Source of the DNA: Deltaproteobacteria bacterium
GTDB taxonomy: Bacteria; Desulfobacterota; Desulfobacteria; Desulfobacterales; JAFDCJ01
Direction: 5' to 3'
Assembly (NCBI GenBank): GCA_024277475.1
Contig: JAJRVC010000672.1
Location: 1-14,347, forward strand
Length of the DNA: 14,347 nt
The notes under the pieces are model-generated. The model did not search any database, was not told the DNA's origin, and saw only the letters and a list, made by a program, of their open reading frames with translations. This document shows, one piece after another, positions 1 through 6,576 of the stretch; the first letter of the stretch is position 1; the number at the start of each line of letters is the position of its first letter. The translations under genes and the position numbers were made by a program.

Positions 1-306
1 AGATCCCTGCTGCAGCAGCAGAAAAAGTGGCCGCGTCCGAGAGATATATATGATCTCTGGTACATCCTGTGCAAAACAAAAGAGCATTTTTCATGGCAGC
101 AATTAAAACCCCTTTTTGATGAGAAATGCCATATTCGGGATGTGCAACCTGATATTGCAAGACTGACTTCGAACATGTTGCGCGAATGGAATGAGAATGC
201 CTGGCTCAGCCGATTGGGGCCCATGCTGAAAGAGGTGCCGGAATTTGACCGTCTGTGGGCGGAATGGGTAACGACCTTTCACGAGTTAATTGCATTTACA
301 AAATGA
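1..306 (+). CDS. abiEii: AbiEii-type nucleotidyltransferase toxin, C-terminal fragment (cut by window start)
   Basis: An open frame runs from the first base to a TGA at 304-306 and gives 101 residues, the C-terminal end of a longer protein. Near its start it has PRPRDIYDLWYIL, which matches the R-x-R/K-D-x-YDL signature seen in the C-terminal helical half of AbiEii/AbiGii nucleotidyltransferases. The rest is helical and ends with a W-rich, leucine-rich stretch typical of that family's tail. Family knowledge: AbiEii is the toxin of the AbiE abortive-infection toxin-antitoxin system. It works as a nucleotidyltransferase and is held in check by the AbiEi repressor/antitoxin, normally encoded just upstream. 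The catalytic N-terminal half (G-S and D-x-D motifs) is outside the window, so activity cannot be judged. It precedes hsdR by 31 nt, and AbiE genes inside type I restriction operons are a recurrent arrangement. The family call rests on a short motif and on context. Confidence 0.7.
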   Translation, partial: RSLLQQQKKWPRPRDIYDLWYILCKTKEHFSWQQLKPLFDEKCHIRDVQPDIARLTSNMLREWNENAWLSRLGPMLKEVPEFDRLWAEWVTTFHELIAFTK

Positions 307-337
307 GGACGCCCTGCATGGAGACTCGATACAAAAA

Positions 338-3300
338 ATGAACTCTGATTTCAATCATCAGACATCCCATCTGAGAATCGACGAAAGAAGCCACGTTGAA
401 AGGCCCCTTCTGGATCAATTGTCGGGCTTGGACTGGGAGATTATCGACCTCGATAATAAACAGCATCCCGCCGACAGCCATCGGGATAGTTTTACCGAGG
501 TGGTGATGCCGGCGGTGCTGCGCGAGCAGTTGAAGGTCATCAATTCCTGGCTGGAAGACGACCAGGTGGAGGAGGTGGTCAAGCAACTCACCGCAAGCTT
601 TCCCGGCACCGGCCTGATCGAGAACAACCGCCATGTCCTGAACCTGCTGCTGGAAAACACCAGCATCAGCGAAAACCGAAAAACGAACGAAAAGAGCCCT
701 ACGGTGCATTTTATAGATTTTAAGCACCGGGACAACAACCGCTTTATCGCCGTCTGTCAGTTCAAGGTGCGAATTTTAGGCACTGAGCACCACATTATTC
801 CGGATATCGTGTTGTTCGTAAACGGCCTGCCGGTCGTCGTGATCGAGTGCAAGTCTCCCAAAGTCAAGGAGCCCATGGTCGATGCCATCGATCAGATGCT
901 GCGCTACAGCGAGCAGCGAGGGGCCAAAGGCGAAGGCAGTGCGCCGCTGTTTTATTACAACCAGTTTGTGGTCGCCACCTGCCGCCAGGAGGCCCAGTTC
1001 GGCACCATCACCACCCACAGCGAGCGGCTCTTTTTCCGCTGGGCCGATCCCTATCCGCGCAGCGTGGATGAACTGGAACACGGCGCCGGCGGACCCAACG
1101 ACCAGCAGCGCCTGGTGGCCGGCATGCTCGACCGCGGCAATCTGCTCGATTTGATCCGCACTTTCACCCTCTTTTCCATCAACGACAAGGGCGAAACCAT
1201 CAAGATTGTGGGCCGCTGCCAGCAGTTCCGTGCCGTCAAGCTGGCCGTAAAGCGATTGCTTGACGGTCGGAGCCCCCGGGAACGCAGCGGCATCATCTGG
1301 CACACCCAGGGATCGGGCAAATCGTTGACCATGATGTTCATGGTACGGGAGATGTATCGCCATTCGTCCCTGTCCAAATGGAAGGTGGTCTTTGTCACCG
1401 ACCGAACCCAATTGGAGCAGCAGCTTTCGGAAACCAGTCGGAGCATTGGTTTTTCCGTCAAGGTGGCCGACAGCATCCGCACCCTGAAAGAACTCTTGCG
1501 CTCGGATTCTTCGGATTTGGTGATGGCCATGATTCATAAGTTTCGCGAAACAGACTTGAAGTTGACCTTTCCGGAGTTAAATGCCGGCCCGCATATCCTG
1601 GTGATGACCGACGAGGCCCACCGCTCCCAGTACGCCATGCTCGGCGCCAATCTGGACAAAGGGATCCCCAATGCGGCTCGGATCGGCTATACCGGCACCC
1701 CCATCGATAAGACCGAGCGGGTCTTTGGCGACTATATCGACAGATACACCATGCGCCAGTCCATCGAGGACGGTGTGACCCTGGAGATTGTTTATGAAGG
1801 CCGCACCCACAACGCCGAGGTGGCCGACCAGGCGGGCATGGACACCGCCTTTGCCGATGTGTTCAGCGAATACAACCTGAAAGAGCGCATGGAGATCCTC
1901 GGCTACGGTTCCCGCGATGCCTATCTGGAAGCTAAATCCACCATCAAGGCCAAGGCCGGGGATATGGTGGAACACTACCTGACCCACGTCTTCCCCAATG
2001 GTTACAAGGCTCAAGTAGTGGCTGTCTCACGGGAAGCAGCCGTGAGGTACAAGGCTTACATCGATGCGGCCCTGGCGGACGTCCTCGCGGCCCTTGAAAA
2101 AGACAATCCGAACAGCATCGATCTGGAACGGCTAAAAAAGCTGCAAACCGATGTGATTATCTCCGGCGGGCACAACGACCTGCCGCACCTCAAGGCGTAT
2201 GCGGACAAGTCAAAGCATGAAAGGAGCATCAAAAGCTTCAAGCTTCCTTTTGAGGGCGAAGATGAGGGGATCACCGGCGACGTAGGCATCGTCATCGTCC
2301 GGGACATGCTGCTTACCGGCTTTGACGCACCGCTGGAGCAGGTCATGTATCTCGACAAGGTAATCGTTGCCCACAACCTGCTCCAGGCCATCGCCCGGGT
2401 GAACCGGGTTGGTGGCGAGGGCAAGGACAAGGGGTTTGTGGTCGATTACGTCGGCATCGGGCATCATCTGAAAAAAGCCATCGAAATTTCCGACGAGCGC
2501 GAGCAGAAGGAGGTTCTCGATACCTTGAGCTTTCCGGAAAAAGAGCTGAATGATTTGCGGGGCGTCCATCGGGCAATAATGGCGTTTTTTGAGAAACATG
2601 GCCTGACCGACCTCAACGACCATGATGCCTTCTACGACCTATTTTACGACGAAGACCTGCGTTTTGAGTATCTCCTGGCATTTAAAAAATTCACCAAGAG
2701 CCTTAACCTCGTCTTCCCGGCCAAGGAAGCTATCGACTTCATGCCGGATTATCAGCAGCTCTCCGAAATCAACGTACTGGCGGGAAAGCATTTCCGCGAC
2801 GTGCGCTTGGGCATGAAAGGGATTCCGCCCAAGCTCAGGGGGATTACCGATGCCTATCTGGAATCCAAGGGCATCGACCTCAAGGTCGCCCCCATCTCGA
2901 TTCTGGACCAGGACTTTGAAAACCAGGTCGGAAAACGAAAGCGGACCAAAACCAAGGCCGCTGAGGTCGAGCATGCCATCCGCCACCACCTCGATGTGGA
3001 TCTGGATGACGACCCCGACCTGCAAGCCTCCTTTGCCGATACCCTGAAGAAAATCCTGGAGGATTTTCAAAACAACTGGAAAAAGATCTACGAAGAACTG
3101 GAAAAGCTGCGACAACGCATTAAAAAGGCCCGCAAGGAGCCGACCTACGGTCTGCACCGCAAAAAGCAGATGCCGCTGTTTCGTATGTTCAGGCGGGAAA
3201 TTTTCGGGGATGGTAACCTGCATTCAAGTGCTCAGCCCGGTGTTGCGGAAACCCAGGCATCGTTCGGCATGACCGAGGAAGACAGGATCAGCCACCTGGT

Positions 3301-3526
3301 GGATTTGACGCAGAAAGCCTATCTGGTGGTGGAACGGGAATTAAAGCTCACCGGCTTCTGGGAGAGCATTCCGGCCCGTAACAAGCTCAAAGCGGATCTT
3401 CAGAAAATTCTGCTGGCACCGGAATTTGTAAAACTTCCCGATCTCATTAAAAACCGCGCTCATATCATTTCCAGGATTATGGAGATTGCGGAAAAGAACA
3501 ACGACACCATCCTGTATGCGAAGTAA
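338..3526 (+). CDS. hsdR: Type I restriction enzyme, R (restriction/translocase) subunit HsdR
   Basis: This is the motor and nuclease subunit of a type I restriction-modification complex (R2M2S). It translocates unmodified DNA using ATP and cleaves it away from the recognition site. Numbered from ATG 338 (1062 residues), the N-terminal PD-(D/E)XK nuclease has D156 in PDIVLF and E170-C-K172 in VVIECKSP. The SF2 helicase has Walker A TQGSGKS (323-329), DEAH box 425-428, a YTGTP motif shortly after, LLTGFDAP, and motif VI QAIARVNR (683-690, arginines 687 and 690). The C-terminal third is helical and probably docks on HsdM. Length is normal and all key residues are present, so it looks functional. 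An in-frame TTG at 290 would overlap the upstream gene by 17 nt. ATG 338 is preferred although its GGAG (320-323) is rather far, so the start is uncertain by 16 residues. hsdM and hsdS are not in the window and are expected upstream. Confidence 0.95.
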   Translation: MNSDFNHQTSHLRIDERSHVERPLLDQLSGLDWEIIDLDNKQHPADSHRDSFTEVVMPAVLREQLKVINSWLEDDQVEEVVKQLTASFPGTGLIENNRHVLNLLLENTSISENRKTNEKSPTVHFIDFKHRDNNRFIAVCQFKVRILGTEHHIIPDIVLFVNGLPVVVIECKSPKVKEPMVDAIDQMLRYSEQRGAKGEGSAPLFYYNQFVVATCRQEAQFGTITTHSERLFFRWADPYPRSVDELEHGAGGPNDQQRLVAGMLDRGNLLDLIRTFTLFSINDKGETIKIVGRCQQFRAVKLAVKRLLDGRSPRERSGIIWHTQGSGKSLTMMFMVREMYRHSSLSKWKVVFVTDRTQLEQQLSETSRSIGFSVKVADSIRTLKELLRSDSSDLVMAMIHKFRETDLKLTFPELNAGPHILVMTDEAHRSQYAMLGANLDKGIPNAARIGYTGTPIDKTERVFGDYIDRYTMRQSIEDGVTLEIVYEGRTHNAEVADQAGMDTAFADVFSEYNLKERMEILGYGSRDAYLEAKSTIKAKAGDMVEHYLTHVFPNGYKAQVVAVSREAAVRYKAYIDAALADVLAALEKDNPNSIDLERLKKLQTDVIISGGHNDLPHLKAYADKSKHERSIKSFKLPFEGEDEGITGDVGIVIVRDMLLTGFDAPLEQVMYLDKVIVAHNLLQAIARVNRVGGEGKDKGFVVDYVGIGHHLKKAIEISDEREQKEVLDTLSFPEKELNDLRGVHRAIMAFFEKHGLTDLNDHDAFYDLFYDEDLRFEYLLAFKKFTKSLNLVFPAKEAIDFMPDYQQLSEINVLAGKHFRDVRLGMKGIPPKLRGITDAYLESKGIDLKVAPISILDQDFENQVGKRKRTKTKAAEVEHAIRHHLDVDLDDDPDLQASFADTLKKILEDFQNNWKKIYEELEKLRQRIKKARKEPTYGLHRKKQMPLFRMFRREIFGDGNLHSSAQPGVAETQASFGMTEEDRISHLVDLTQKAYLVVERELKLTGFWESIPARNKLKADLQKILLAPEFVKLPDLIKNRAHIISRIMEIAEKNNDTILYAK

Positions 3527-3527
3527 T

Positions 3528-4211
3528 ATGAATCTGGATTATACCATCGTGCGGTCGCCACGGCGCCGCAAACTAACCATTACCGTTGAACGGGACCGTT
3601 CCGTGGTCGTGCATGCACCGGAATCGACATCGGAGGAAAAAATCCATCAGGTGGTAGCGGCAAAACGTCAATGGATTTTCGGAAAAATGCATCACCCCCA
3701 GAAATACCGGGATTTGCCCCATCCCCCGGGAAAAGAGCTCGTAAACGGTGAATCCGCCCCTTACCTTGGACGGAACTACCGCATTGAGGTGGTCAAAACG
3801 GGGCTATCCGAGATTCGATTCAACCAGCGCTTTTATATCCCTGCCGCTCACGCCGGAAAACGGCAGGAGGTCTTACGGGAATGGTATATACAGCGGGCCG
3901 AGGCCAAGATCATCCCCCGGGTGAAACATTACGCCCGCGAACTCGGTGTGACCTATTCAAAAGTCAAAATAGTCGACAACCATTATCGTTGGGGGTCCTG
4001 TACCGTGAACAACAATGTCAATTTCAACTGGCGCCTGATCAAAGCGCCCATGTTTGTCATTGACTACGCCATCGTTCATGAACTGGCCCACCTCATCGAG
4101 GCCAACCACACCCCCGGATTCTGGAACATCATCCGCGCTCAGGCCCCAACCATGGAAAAGGCAAAAGCCTGGTTGAAAGAAAATGGACAGTTGTTGGAAC
4201 AGACCATATGA
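3528..4211 (+). CDS. YgjP/DUF45-type zinc metallopeptidase (SprT-like gluzincin), restriction-operon partner
   Basis: A 227-residue soluble protein with no signal peptide or membrane segment. It carries the zincin motif HELAH (H184, E185, H188) followed by a third histidine in NHTPGFW (H194), and upstream RWGSC (154-158). That combination is the hallmark of the YgjP-like DUF45 family (COG1451), a group of predicted cytoplasmic zinc-dependent proteases related to SprT/WLM peptidases. The N-terminal part (about 1-90) is basic and strand-rich. It begins one base after the hsdR stop at 3524-3526. An in-frame ATG at 3516 would overlap hsdR by 11 nt. Neither start has a clear Shine-Dalgarno sequence, so translational coupling to hsdR is likely. 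Genes of this family often end type I restriction operons. A role in proteolytic control of the restriction subunit or of DNA-protein complexes is a guess; the substrate is unknown. All metal ligands are present. Confidence 0.9.
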   Translation: MNLDYTIVRSPRRRKLTITVERDRSVVVHAPESTSEEKIHQVVAAKRQWIFGKMHHPQKYRDLPHPPGKELVNGESAPYLGRNYRIEVVKTGLSEIRFNQRFYIPAAHAGKRQEVLREWYIQRAEAKIIPRVKHYARELGVTYSKVKIVDNHYRWGSCTVNNNVNFNWRLIKAPMFVIDYAIVHELAHLIEANHTPGFWNIIRAQAPTMEKAKAWLKENGQLLEQTI

Positions 4212-4350
4212 TTGGAATCATTTGGGCGAAGACTTGCATGATTTAGGGGTCAGGCCAAGCTATATGCCCGATTAGCAAGGCTTTAGGATTAAATTAGGGT
4301 CGATTTTTGGGCTTAAAACGATGTTTTCGAGGTCAAAAAGGGTGGTTTAA
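4212..4350 (+). other. Intergenic gap without a gene; possible mobile-element scar
   Basis: No coding potential is seen between the metallopeptidase and the regulator remnant. The stretch contains TTAGGGGTCAGGCCAAGC (4243-4260) and a related TTAGGGTCG further on (4296-4304). GGGTCAGG-type sequence is something I associate with the ends of REP/IS200-like elements in related genomes, but no transposase or clean terminal repeat is visible, so this is only a suspicion. No rho-independent terminator is seen after the metallopeptidase. Confidence 0.3.
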
Positions 4351-4911
4351 GAAATAACTATCGAGAGAAATTCTATATCCGGTCGGCGGTTCGATTCTGA
4401 AAAACTCACCCGTTATTGTGTCGCACTGACCAACGAAGGCGGGGGTAAGCTCATATTGGGGGTGACGGACAAATCGCCTCGTCAGATTGCGGGGACTGAA
4501 GCCTTCCCGGATGCGGAATGGTTGAGCGTTCCGGTCAGGGGGCCAACCGGATGTTCGAACTGCGCTCGCGAGAGCAAGCAGCCGCCTGATTTCAGCGGAA
4601 CCGACGACTATGAGGTGTTTCTCGCACTGCACGGGAAAGTACATGATCCTCGATTCTTAACATTTCTGGAAAAAATCGGCCGTGAGCGTCAAGTGTCTTT
4701 CGAATCCACCGATTTTATCACCCTTGATTTTATAAACAGGGAAGAAAAGCTCCCCCATTGGGCGCGTGATCGCATGCCGGTCCTACTCAAATCCGGAGTC
4801 GTTGAACGCATCGGGCTGAAACACATGCTATCCGGAAAACAAGGGCTCTATTGTGCCAATAAGAGAAAAATAGCACAATCACGGCACAATGCGAACTGTG
4901 TAACATTATGA
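4351..4911 (+). pseudogene. Remnant of an AlbA_2-domain (ex-AAA_4) regulator gene, internally deleted and frameshifted
   Basis: After an in-frame TAA (4348-4350) the frame reads ...RRFDSEKLTRYCVALTNEGG, then GKLILGVTDKSPRQIAGTEAF. This is the conserved core of the AlbA_2 (divergent AAA_4) domain found in putative DNA-binding transcriptional regulators. From about 4515 the next family-like text, GMVERSGQGANRMFEL (4515-4562), lies in a different frame. Near 4572 the match returns to the first frame as SKQPPDFSGTDDYEVF and continues to the TGA at 4909-4911. In intact relatives the VERSGQG helix lies far C-terminal of the GVTD motif, so a large middle part is gone. One frame change is at the deletion junction (about 4513) and another near 4572. 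The two changes leave a continuous 151-codon frame from TTG 4456 that looks intact but encodes garbage in the middle. The N-terminus also lacks a start and the EFK-type motif. I judge it dead. Family naming is from memory of conserved motifs. Confidence 0.75.
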
Positions 4912-5045
4912 TATTCAAAGAAATATATTGGGCTATTTAAAAGAAATTGGTTTCATTCTGTCCTTATCTGTCAATCTCGGGTCTGCTATACTCACATCAT
5001 AAAACCTGATCAGATACTTAGAAAAGCTAAATTTTTTTCTGATAT

Positions 5046-5091
5046 AACTTATCAATAGATAATAAACATTGACAAACTTATCAAAAGATTT
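5046..5091 (+). promoter_or_regulatory. Two operator-like repeats, one inside the promoter spacer
   Basis: AACTTATCAATAGAT (5046-5060) and AACTTATCAAAAGAT (5075-5089) match at 14 of 15 positions and start 29 bp apart. The second copy fills the spacer between the -35 and -10 boxes. The first copy contains a near-perfect dyad TTATC-AATA-GATAA (5049-5062); in the second the right arm is degenerate (GATTT). The placement is what one expects of autorepressor sites for the helix-turn-helix antitoxin downstream, as MqsA does on its own promoter. The sequence is not the E. coli MqsA palindrome. The repeat is seen directly; the repressor role is inferred. Confidence 0.55.
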
Positions 5092-5096
5092 ATAAT
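5069..5096 (+). promoter_or_regulatory. Sigma-70 promoter of the toxin-antitoxin operon
   Basis: A perfect -35 hexamer TTGACA (5069-5074) and a perfect -10 hexamer TATAAT (5091-5096) are separated by 16 bp. Transcription would start near 5103, leaving a leader of about 36 nt before the toxin TTG. Two perfect hexamers in a 227-bp AT-rich gap just ahead of an operon are unlikely to be chance, although the 16-bp spacer is one short of optimal. A promoter this strong is expected to be held down by the antitoxin's own DNA-binding domain. Confidence 0.75.
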
Positions 5097-5125
5097 GCAA
5101 TAGAAAGTCGGGGGCAAATGTTAAA

Positions 5126-5141
5126 GGGAGAATGTTAGTTG
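5126..5141 (+). promoter_or_regulatory. Shine-Dalgarno deciding a TTG start for the toxin
   Basis: GGGAG (5126-5130, within AAAGGGAG) lies 8 nt before TTG 5139-5141. No in-frame ATG follows before residues needed for the family match, so the TTG start is well supported. Confidence 0.7.
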
Positions 5142-5495
5142 GAAATACCATTAAGTATCCAAGTTTCTGTATTTCTAAAAGAATTTAAAAAAATAGTTTC
5201 GCAGAGCGGAAATTTTTATGTGGTAAATCGAGAAAAAAACCGAGATGCTTTAATTGAGTTAGGTTTGATCCGAAAAAATCGAAAAGATGAGATATTGGCA
5301 CTCTCAACGACTGACTATTGTTCAGGGCCAAAGCCGGACAAAGATATGCCAGGAGAAATTTGGGAATTTGGGAAAAGGATTAGCGGAAATGATGTTTATA
5401 TAAAACTCAAAATTGCACAGATTGGTAATGATAAAATCGCTAAGTGCATTTCATTTCACAAGGCAGAATTTCCACTTAGCTATCCGTTGAAATAA
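5139..5495 (+). CDS. MqsR-like mRNA-interferase-type toxin (probable)
   Basis: A 118-residue soluble basic protein. The C-terminal half carries LALSTTDYCSGP (53-64), then EIWEFGK (73-79), NDVYIKLKI (84-92) and CISFHKAEFPL (103-113). By eye this follows the MqsR pattern LSxxDF...IW....VYxKxxx...SF, and Y87 would sit where MqsR has its important tyrosine. Family knowledge: MqsR is a RelE-fold ribonuclease that cleaves mRNA (at GCU in E. coli) and is neutralised by the zinc-finger antitoxin MqsA. The protein is about 20 residues longer than E. coli MqsR. Toxin-first order and a zinc-finger/helix-turn-helix partner 34 nt downstream copy the mqsRA layout and support the call. Translation starts at a TTG behind a good Shine-Dalgarno, under a consensus promoter. 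Cutting specificity cannot be predicted, and similarity is too low for certainty without a profile search. AT-rich composition suggests acquisition by transfer. Confidence 0.7.
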   Translation: MEIPLSIQVSVFLKEFKKIVSQSGNFYVVNREKNRDALIELGLIRKNRKDEILALSTTDYCSGPKPDKDMPGEIWEFGKRISGNDVYIKLKIAQIGNDKIAKCISFHKAEFPLSYPLK

Positions 5496-5515
5496 AGAGG
5501 GAAAATTGCCAGAAA

Positions 5516-5532
5516 AGGAGGAAATGAAAATG
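5516..5532 (+). promoter_or_regulatory. Strong Shine-Dalgarno for the antitoxin
   Basis: AGGAGG (5516-5521) lies 8 nt before ATG 5530-5532. It is only 2 nt from ATG 5524 and downstream of TTG 5506. This makes 5530 the best start and places the CPNC zinc knuckle at residues 5-8, as in MqsA, which begins MKCPVC. Confidence 0.75.
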
Positions 5533-6525
5533 AAAGGTATTTGTCCAAACTGTGAAAAATTTACGGAATTAGAATGTATTGAAAAGAGAGAGGATATTAA
5601 GGTTAGGGGGGAATTAATAAAAATTGATACAAAATTCTTTAAATGTAAGGAATGTGAAGATGAATTTGAGGATCAAAACTCAAATGATGATCCTTTAGAA
5701 ATAGCGTATAAAGAATATCGACGTAGACATGGAATGTATCAACCTGAGGATATAAAAGAGTTACGAAAGAAATTTGGTCTTACTCAAATAGAGTTTTCAA
5801 GGCTTTTAGGTTGGGGGGTGGCCTCACTTAGCAGATATGAAAATGGTGCCTTGCAAGAGGAGGGTCATGATCGGTATCTTCAACTGCTTAAAAGCCCCGA
5901 GAATTTATTAAAGCTAATTGAAATAAATGGGGAGTTTCTACCAGCAAAAAAGAAACAAAAAATATTCGACGAAATATCAGCATCGATAGAAGAGACATGC
6001 TCATTTCCGAATATTCTTGAAATAAGGTTTGGTAAATACGAACCCTCAATCGAAAGTGGATATAAGAGGTTGGAGATTACGAAACTGTTTGAGACAGTAA
6101 AAATATTTGCAAAAGAAGGTGTTTTAAAATCAAAACTTTGTAAGTTGTTATTTTACACTGATTTTAAGCATTTTAAAGATTATGCTGTATCCATTACCGG
6201 TTCCAAATATGCGCATGGATACCATGGCCCAGTTCCTGATAATTATGAACACTACTTTGCAACATTGATACACGATCAAAAATCTATAAAAGTAGAAGAA
6301 AAAGAATATGGTAAATATGTTGGCGAAGAATATCATTCTATTAAAGATCCAAACCTTAATGTTTTCTCTGAAACTGAGTTAGAAATTATATTAAAAGTTA
6401 AGAAATTATTTAAGGATTATACTGCCAACAAAATCAAGGAATTCTCTCACGAAGAGAGAGGATACATTGAAACAAATGACGGTGACATAATCTCATATGA
6501 ATTTGCAAATGATTTGAAAATCTAA
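5530..6525 (+). CDS. Three-domain antitoxin: MqsA-like zinc finger, helix-turn-helix, Panacea/SocA-type (DUF4065) domain
   Basis: A 331-residue cytoplasmic protein, predicted to neutralise the upstream toxin and repress the operon. Domain 1 (about 1-50) has CPNC (C5, C8) and CKEC (C39, C42), a four-cysteine zinc site as in MqsA/YgiT. Domain 2 (about 68-130) is a Cro/C1-type helix-turn-helix with LRKKFGLTQIEFSRLLGWG, then ASLSRYENG and a tail resembling MqsA. Domain 3 (about 180-325) has KLLFYTDFKHF, then SITGSKYAHGYHGPVP, ELEIILKVKKLF and FSHEERGY, the layout of the Panacea/SocA-type domain. Family knowledge: Panacea antitoxins pair with many unrelated toxins, and SocA acts as a ClpXP adaptor. 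E. coli MqsA is 131 residues, so the extra 200 residues are the unusual part. A longer start at TTG 5506 (339 residues) is possible. The whole gene is AT-rich. Domain assignment is confident; which domain binds the toxin is unknown. Confidence 0.85.
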   Translation: MKGICPNCEKFTELECIEKREDIKVRGELIKIDTKFFKCKECEDEFEDQNSNDDPLEIAYKEYRRRHGMYQPEDIKELRKKFGLTQIEFSRLLGWGVASLSRYENGALQEEGHDRYLQLLKSPENLLKLIEINGEFLPAKKKQKIFDEISASIEETCSFPNILEIRFGKYEPSIESGYKRLEITKLFETVKIFAKEGVLKSKLCKLLFYTDFKHFKDYAVSITGSKYAHGYHGPVPDNYEHYFATLIHDQKSIKVEEKEYGKYVGEEYHSIKDPNLNVFSETELEIILKVKKLFKDYTANKIKEFSHEERGYIETNDGDIISYEFANDLKI

Positions 6526-6576
6526 TTCTAAAATCATTCCAAATGATAAAGTAATGTTTTAAAAATTGAATCTAAA
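6526..6576 (+). other. Short AT-rich junction between antitoxin and recC
   Basis: A weak hairpin, ATCATT-CCA-AATGAT (6533-6547), with a T run a few bases after it (6557-6560), might attenuate transcription but is not a convincing terminator. No Shine-Dalgarno is visible before recC. AT-rich composition stops at about the recC start codon, so this looks like the edge of the acquired block. Confidence 0.35.

Larger units (their letters stand above)
4912..5138 (+). promoter_or_regulatory. AT-rich intergenic control region upstream of the toxin-antitoxin operon
   Basis: This gap is clearly more AT-rich than the restriction genes before it and matches the toxin-antitoxin genes after it. It holds no credible gene. 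Its right half carries the consensus promoter and operator-like repeats listed separately. The left half (4912-5040) shows only a lone TATACT (4987-4992) without a good -35 box. Confidence 0.6.

Noticed and set aside
776..1537. 253-codon open frame on the minus strand
   Set aside because: It lies fully within hsdR, opposite the nuclease and helicase motifs. The translation has no family look, and long antisense frames are common in GC-rich codon-biased genes.
4456..4911. 151-codon frame as an intact small gene
   Set aside because: Its TTG start falls inside the conserved AlbA_2 core, and its middle is an out-of-frame reading of the VERSGQG segment, so it is better explained as a pseudogene.
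4933..5151. 72-codon minus-strand frame in the gap before the toxin
   Set aside because: It overlaps the consensus promoter, its ribosome-binding region and the toxin start. It has no recognisable motif and lies in AT-rich sequence.
6533..6547. ATCATT-CCA-AATGAT hairpin as a terminator after the antitoxin
   Set aside because: The stem is short and AT-only apart from one pair, and the T run is not adjacent, so it would be a very weak terminator at best.
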